7,406 nucleotides of DNA, taken from the NCBI GenBank assembly GCA_905236325.1, contig CAJOPJ010000023.1, positions 1 to 7,406 of the forward strand, in the 5' to 3' direction. Shown here in pieces: positions 5,950 through 7,406 of the stretch (within the stretch, counting starts at the first letter, position 1; every line of letters starts with the position of its first letter). Below the pieces are notes generated by a model. The model made no database searches. It was given only the letters and a program-made list of their open reading frames with translations, and was not told the origin of the DNA. The position numbers and the translations under genes are program-made. The DNA comes from an uncultured Selenomonadaceae bacterium (GTDB lineage: Bacteria > Bacillota > Negativicutes > Selenomonadales > Selenomonadaceae).

Positions 5950-6156
5950 TGTATAAAAATTTTTAACGCAAAAATTCAGTTTTTATTCAGCAAAACTACT
6001 GAAAATTGTTCGGCTTTTAAGAAAATTTTCAGCGATACTTCAGAATCAAATTTTTAATCGGCGTAGTTACGCCAAATTGACTTTTTGATTTTTGTTAGAC
6101 TTTTTGACTATCTTTTCAAGATTTTTTCAGCAAGCTCAAGATTTTAGTAAAAAAAT
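5950..6156. other. AT-rich non-coding spacer with short direct and inverted repeats
   Basis: No gene is seen. The stretch holds an inverted repeat CTGAAAATT/AATTTTCAG (5999-6007 and 6024-6032), a GGCGTAGTTACGCC palindrome (6060-6073), the direct pair GACTTTTTGA (6079 and 6098) and the direct pair TCAAGATTTT (6116 and 6136). Runs of four to six T recur from 6082 to 6127 at roughly 7-12 bp intervals, which might bend the DNA. Confidence 0.5.
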
Positions 6157-6189
6157 TGTGCTTAAGTAAAAAAATTCTGTGCTTAACTG

Positions 6190-6228
6190 AAAAAAAACAA
6201 TGAACAAAAAATGTCCATTGTCTTTTTT
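6190..6228 (-). terminator. Rho-independent terminator of dnaB
   Basis: Read on the minus strand, GACAATGGACA and TGTTCATTGTT pair as an 11-bp stem with two G-U pairs around five T. Flanking A6 and T6 extend the stem, and eight T follow. It begins directly after the dnaB stop. The plus-strand reading also gives a hairpin followed by six T, so it may stop transcription both ways. Confidence 0.8.
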
Positions 6229-6229
6229 A

Positions 6230-7406
6230 TTATGCGTCATATTCTTGGTACGCCAGCGAATTGAAACGCATACATTGTTTATCGAATTGCAAGCTGACAG
6301 TTGTAGTAGGACCATTGCGATTTTTTGCGATAATCAGTTCAGCTGTGTTTTGATTTTCAGTTTCGTGTTCATAATATTCTTCGCGGTAGAGGAACATAAC
6401 AATATCAGCGTCTTGTTCCAAAGAGCCTGATTCGCGCAGGTCTGAAAGTTGAGGTCGTTTTTCGGCGCGCATCTCAACGCCGCGTGAAAGTTGGCTTAAA
6501 GCAATTACAGGCACATTCAATTCACGCGCCAAAGCTTTAAGGCTTCTGGAAATTTCAGAAATTTCTTGTTGGCGTGAATCAGATTGTCGATTTTGACTGC
6601 CCTGCATAAGTTGCAAATAGTCAATTAAAATCATATTCAAGCCTTGTTCATTTTTTAGCCGGCGTGCTTTACTGCGCAAGTCCATGATTGAAATTCCCGG
6701 CGTGTCATCAATGAACAGTTTTAAAGTTGAAATTTCGTCCATTGAGGAGATTAGGTCATTTTGTTCTTCTTGAGTAATATCGCCGAGCCTTAGCCTTTGT
6801 GAATCTATTTTGCTGTATGTACTTAAAAGCCTGTGACCGAGTTGTTCTTTGCTCATTTCCAGCGAAAAAACGCCGATTGTATTTCCTTTAAGCGCGGCGT
6901 TTAAGGCTACATTCAGCGCGAAAGCAGTTTTGCCCATTGAAGGACGCGCAGCAATTAAAATCAAGTCTGAAGGCTGAAAACCTGTGCTTACTTGGTCTAA
7001 ATCTTGAAAGCCACTTGTTACGCCTAAAAAATTACCTTTGTTCAATATGGCTTGATTTATTTTTTCATAACTGCGCAACAAAATTGGTTGAAGATTTTCA
7101 AATGTAGAATGTGTATTGTTGGAAGTTATTGACAGGATATATTTTTCAGCGTCTTCGATAATTTCTTGAACAGGCTTTTTGTCAAGAAAAGCAGTTTGTG
7201 AAATTTTTTCACCGGCATCAATCAATTTGCGCAGTAATGATTTTTCCAGAATTTTTTTTGCGTAAGTTTCGGCGTAAGCAGTGGTAAAACCGGCATCGGA
7301 CAGGGAAACTAAATAAGTTGGATCTATTTTTTTCATATCGCCGGTTTTGGTTAAAACTTCCATTAGCGTTAAAACAGTTACATCAACTTGTCTTGTCGCC
7401 AAGCCA
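6230..7406 (-). CDS. dnaB: Replicative DNA helicase, N-terminus missing (runs off the right edge)
   Basis: DnaB is the hexameric ring helicase that unwinds DNA at the replication fork and recruits primase. The window holds roughly 390 residues, so about 50 N-terminal residues are missing compared with the usual 440-455. The visible part starts inside the N-terminal domain (RQVDVTVLTLMEVL), passes the linker, and contains the whole RecA-like motor: Walker A ARPSMGKTAFAL, motif H1a GVFSLEMSKEQL, Walker B NMILIDYLQLM, H3 VPVIALSQLSRGVEMR, then LRESGSLEQDADIVMFLYR and the arginine-finger region IIAKNRNGPT. The C-terminus ends normally at YDA, and no intein or frameshift is seen in this part. The terminator follows at once. 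It is convergent with pdxY, with the repeat array in between. The gene carrying the expected upstream partners (such as rplI) lies outside. Confidence 0.96.
   Translation of the reverse strand, partial: GLATRQVDVTVLTLMEVLTKTGDMKKIDPTYLVSLSDAGFTTAYAETYAKKILEKSLLRKLIDAGEKISQTAFLDKKPVQEIIEDAEKYILSITSNNTHSTFENLQPILLRSYEKINQAILNKGNFLGVTSGFQDLDQVSTGFQPSDLILIAARPSMGKTAFALNVALNAALKGNTIGVFSLEMSKEQLGHRLLSTYSKIDSQRLRLGDITQEEQNDLISSMDEISTLKLFIDDTPGISIMDLRSKARRLKNEQGLNMILIDYLQLMQGSQNRQSDSRQQEISEISRSLKALARELNVPVIALSQLSRGVEMRAEKRPQLSDLRESGSLEQDADIVMFLYREEYYEHETENQNTAELIIAKNRNGPTTTVSLQFDKQCMRFNSLAYQEYDA

Larger units (their letters stand above)
5626..6189. repeat. Array of 15 TGTGCTTAACTT repeats, iteron-like
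   Basis: Perfect plus-strand copies begin at 5626, 5646, 5690, 5711, 5731, 5793, 5816, 5860, 5923 and 5938; one perfect minus-strand copy is at 5758-5769. Variants are TGTGCTCAATTT at 5743, AAGTTAGGCACA (minus) at 5778, TGTGCTTAAGTA at 6157 and TGTGCTTAACTG at 6178. Several start-to-start distances are 20-21 bp (5626/5646, 5690/5711, 5711/5731, 5758/5778, 6157/6178), about two helical turns. Others are 12, 15, 23, 44 or 63. Flanks are recurrent too: GCC or AAAAA often precede or follow. The reverse core TTAAGCACA differs from the relaxed DnaA box TTATNCACA only at position 4. No open reading frame of note occupies the area, which lies between two converging terminators. Function is inferred only. 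Confidence 0.85.

Noticed and set aside
6060..6073. GGCGTAGTTACGCC as a terminator
   Set aside because: The stem is short and neither strand has a T run directly after it.
6983..6993. TGTGCTTACTT, nearly the array 12-mer, inside dnaB
   Set aside because: It lacks one A, is isolated and is explained by conserved dnaB codons (VST region).

Overview
The window looks like chromosomal DNA of a low-GC Bacillota (Firmicutes) relative. A Clostridia- or Negativicutes-type anaerobe is my inference from gene content and style; I cannot name a species. Supporting signs are strong AGGAGG ribosome sites, frequent GTG and TTG starts, textbook sigma-70-type promoters with 17-bp spacers, an Asp23/Gls24 domain, a short (146 aa) QueF, and a pyridoxamine-kinase-type PdxY.

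Layout. Positions 1-1321 (minus) hold a P-loop/Asp23 fusion gene followed by the N-terminal third of serA, which runs off the left edge. A near-symmetrical pair of divergent promoters (1377-1442) drives that block leftwards and, rightwards, a small gene with a His/Cys-rich tail (1474-1848). That gene meets an unrecognised 360-aa gene (1845-2927, minus) tail to tail, with a 4-bp overlap. The second gene carries a C-terminal RNLLAH motif like that of HEPN proteins. From 2955 a TTGACA/TTTAAT promoter serves a compact plus-strand operon: a secreted GH73-type glucosaminidase with TPR repeats (3036-4226), queF (4244-4684) and pdxY (4691-5515), ending in a strong intrinsic terminator (5547-5572). The right end is dnaB on the minus strand (6230-7406, missing its N-terminus), with its own terminator at 6190-6228.

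The most interesting region is the roughly 615 bp of non-coding DNA between those two converging terminators (5573-6189). It holds 15 copies of a 12-mer, TGTGCTTAACTT (11 perfect, 4 variant), many 20-21 bp apart. Read in reverse, its 9-bp core TTAAGCACA differs at one position from the relaxed DnaA box TTATNCACA. At the left end the first copy abuts TAGTAGTAGTAGTAA and an AT-only stretch, the order and polarity of a bacterial basal unwinding module (box, DnaA-trio, AT-rich DNA). With dnaB alongside, I read it as a candidate non-canonical origin, iteron-like array or DnaA-titration locus. This is an inference. The repeats, spacing and hairpins are directly visible; initiator binding is not.

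The genes otherwise look like ordinary housekeeping functions (serine synthesis, queuosine precursor, vitamin B6 salvage, cell-wall turnover, replication) mixed with three poorly known proteins.
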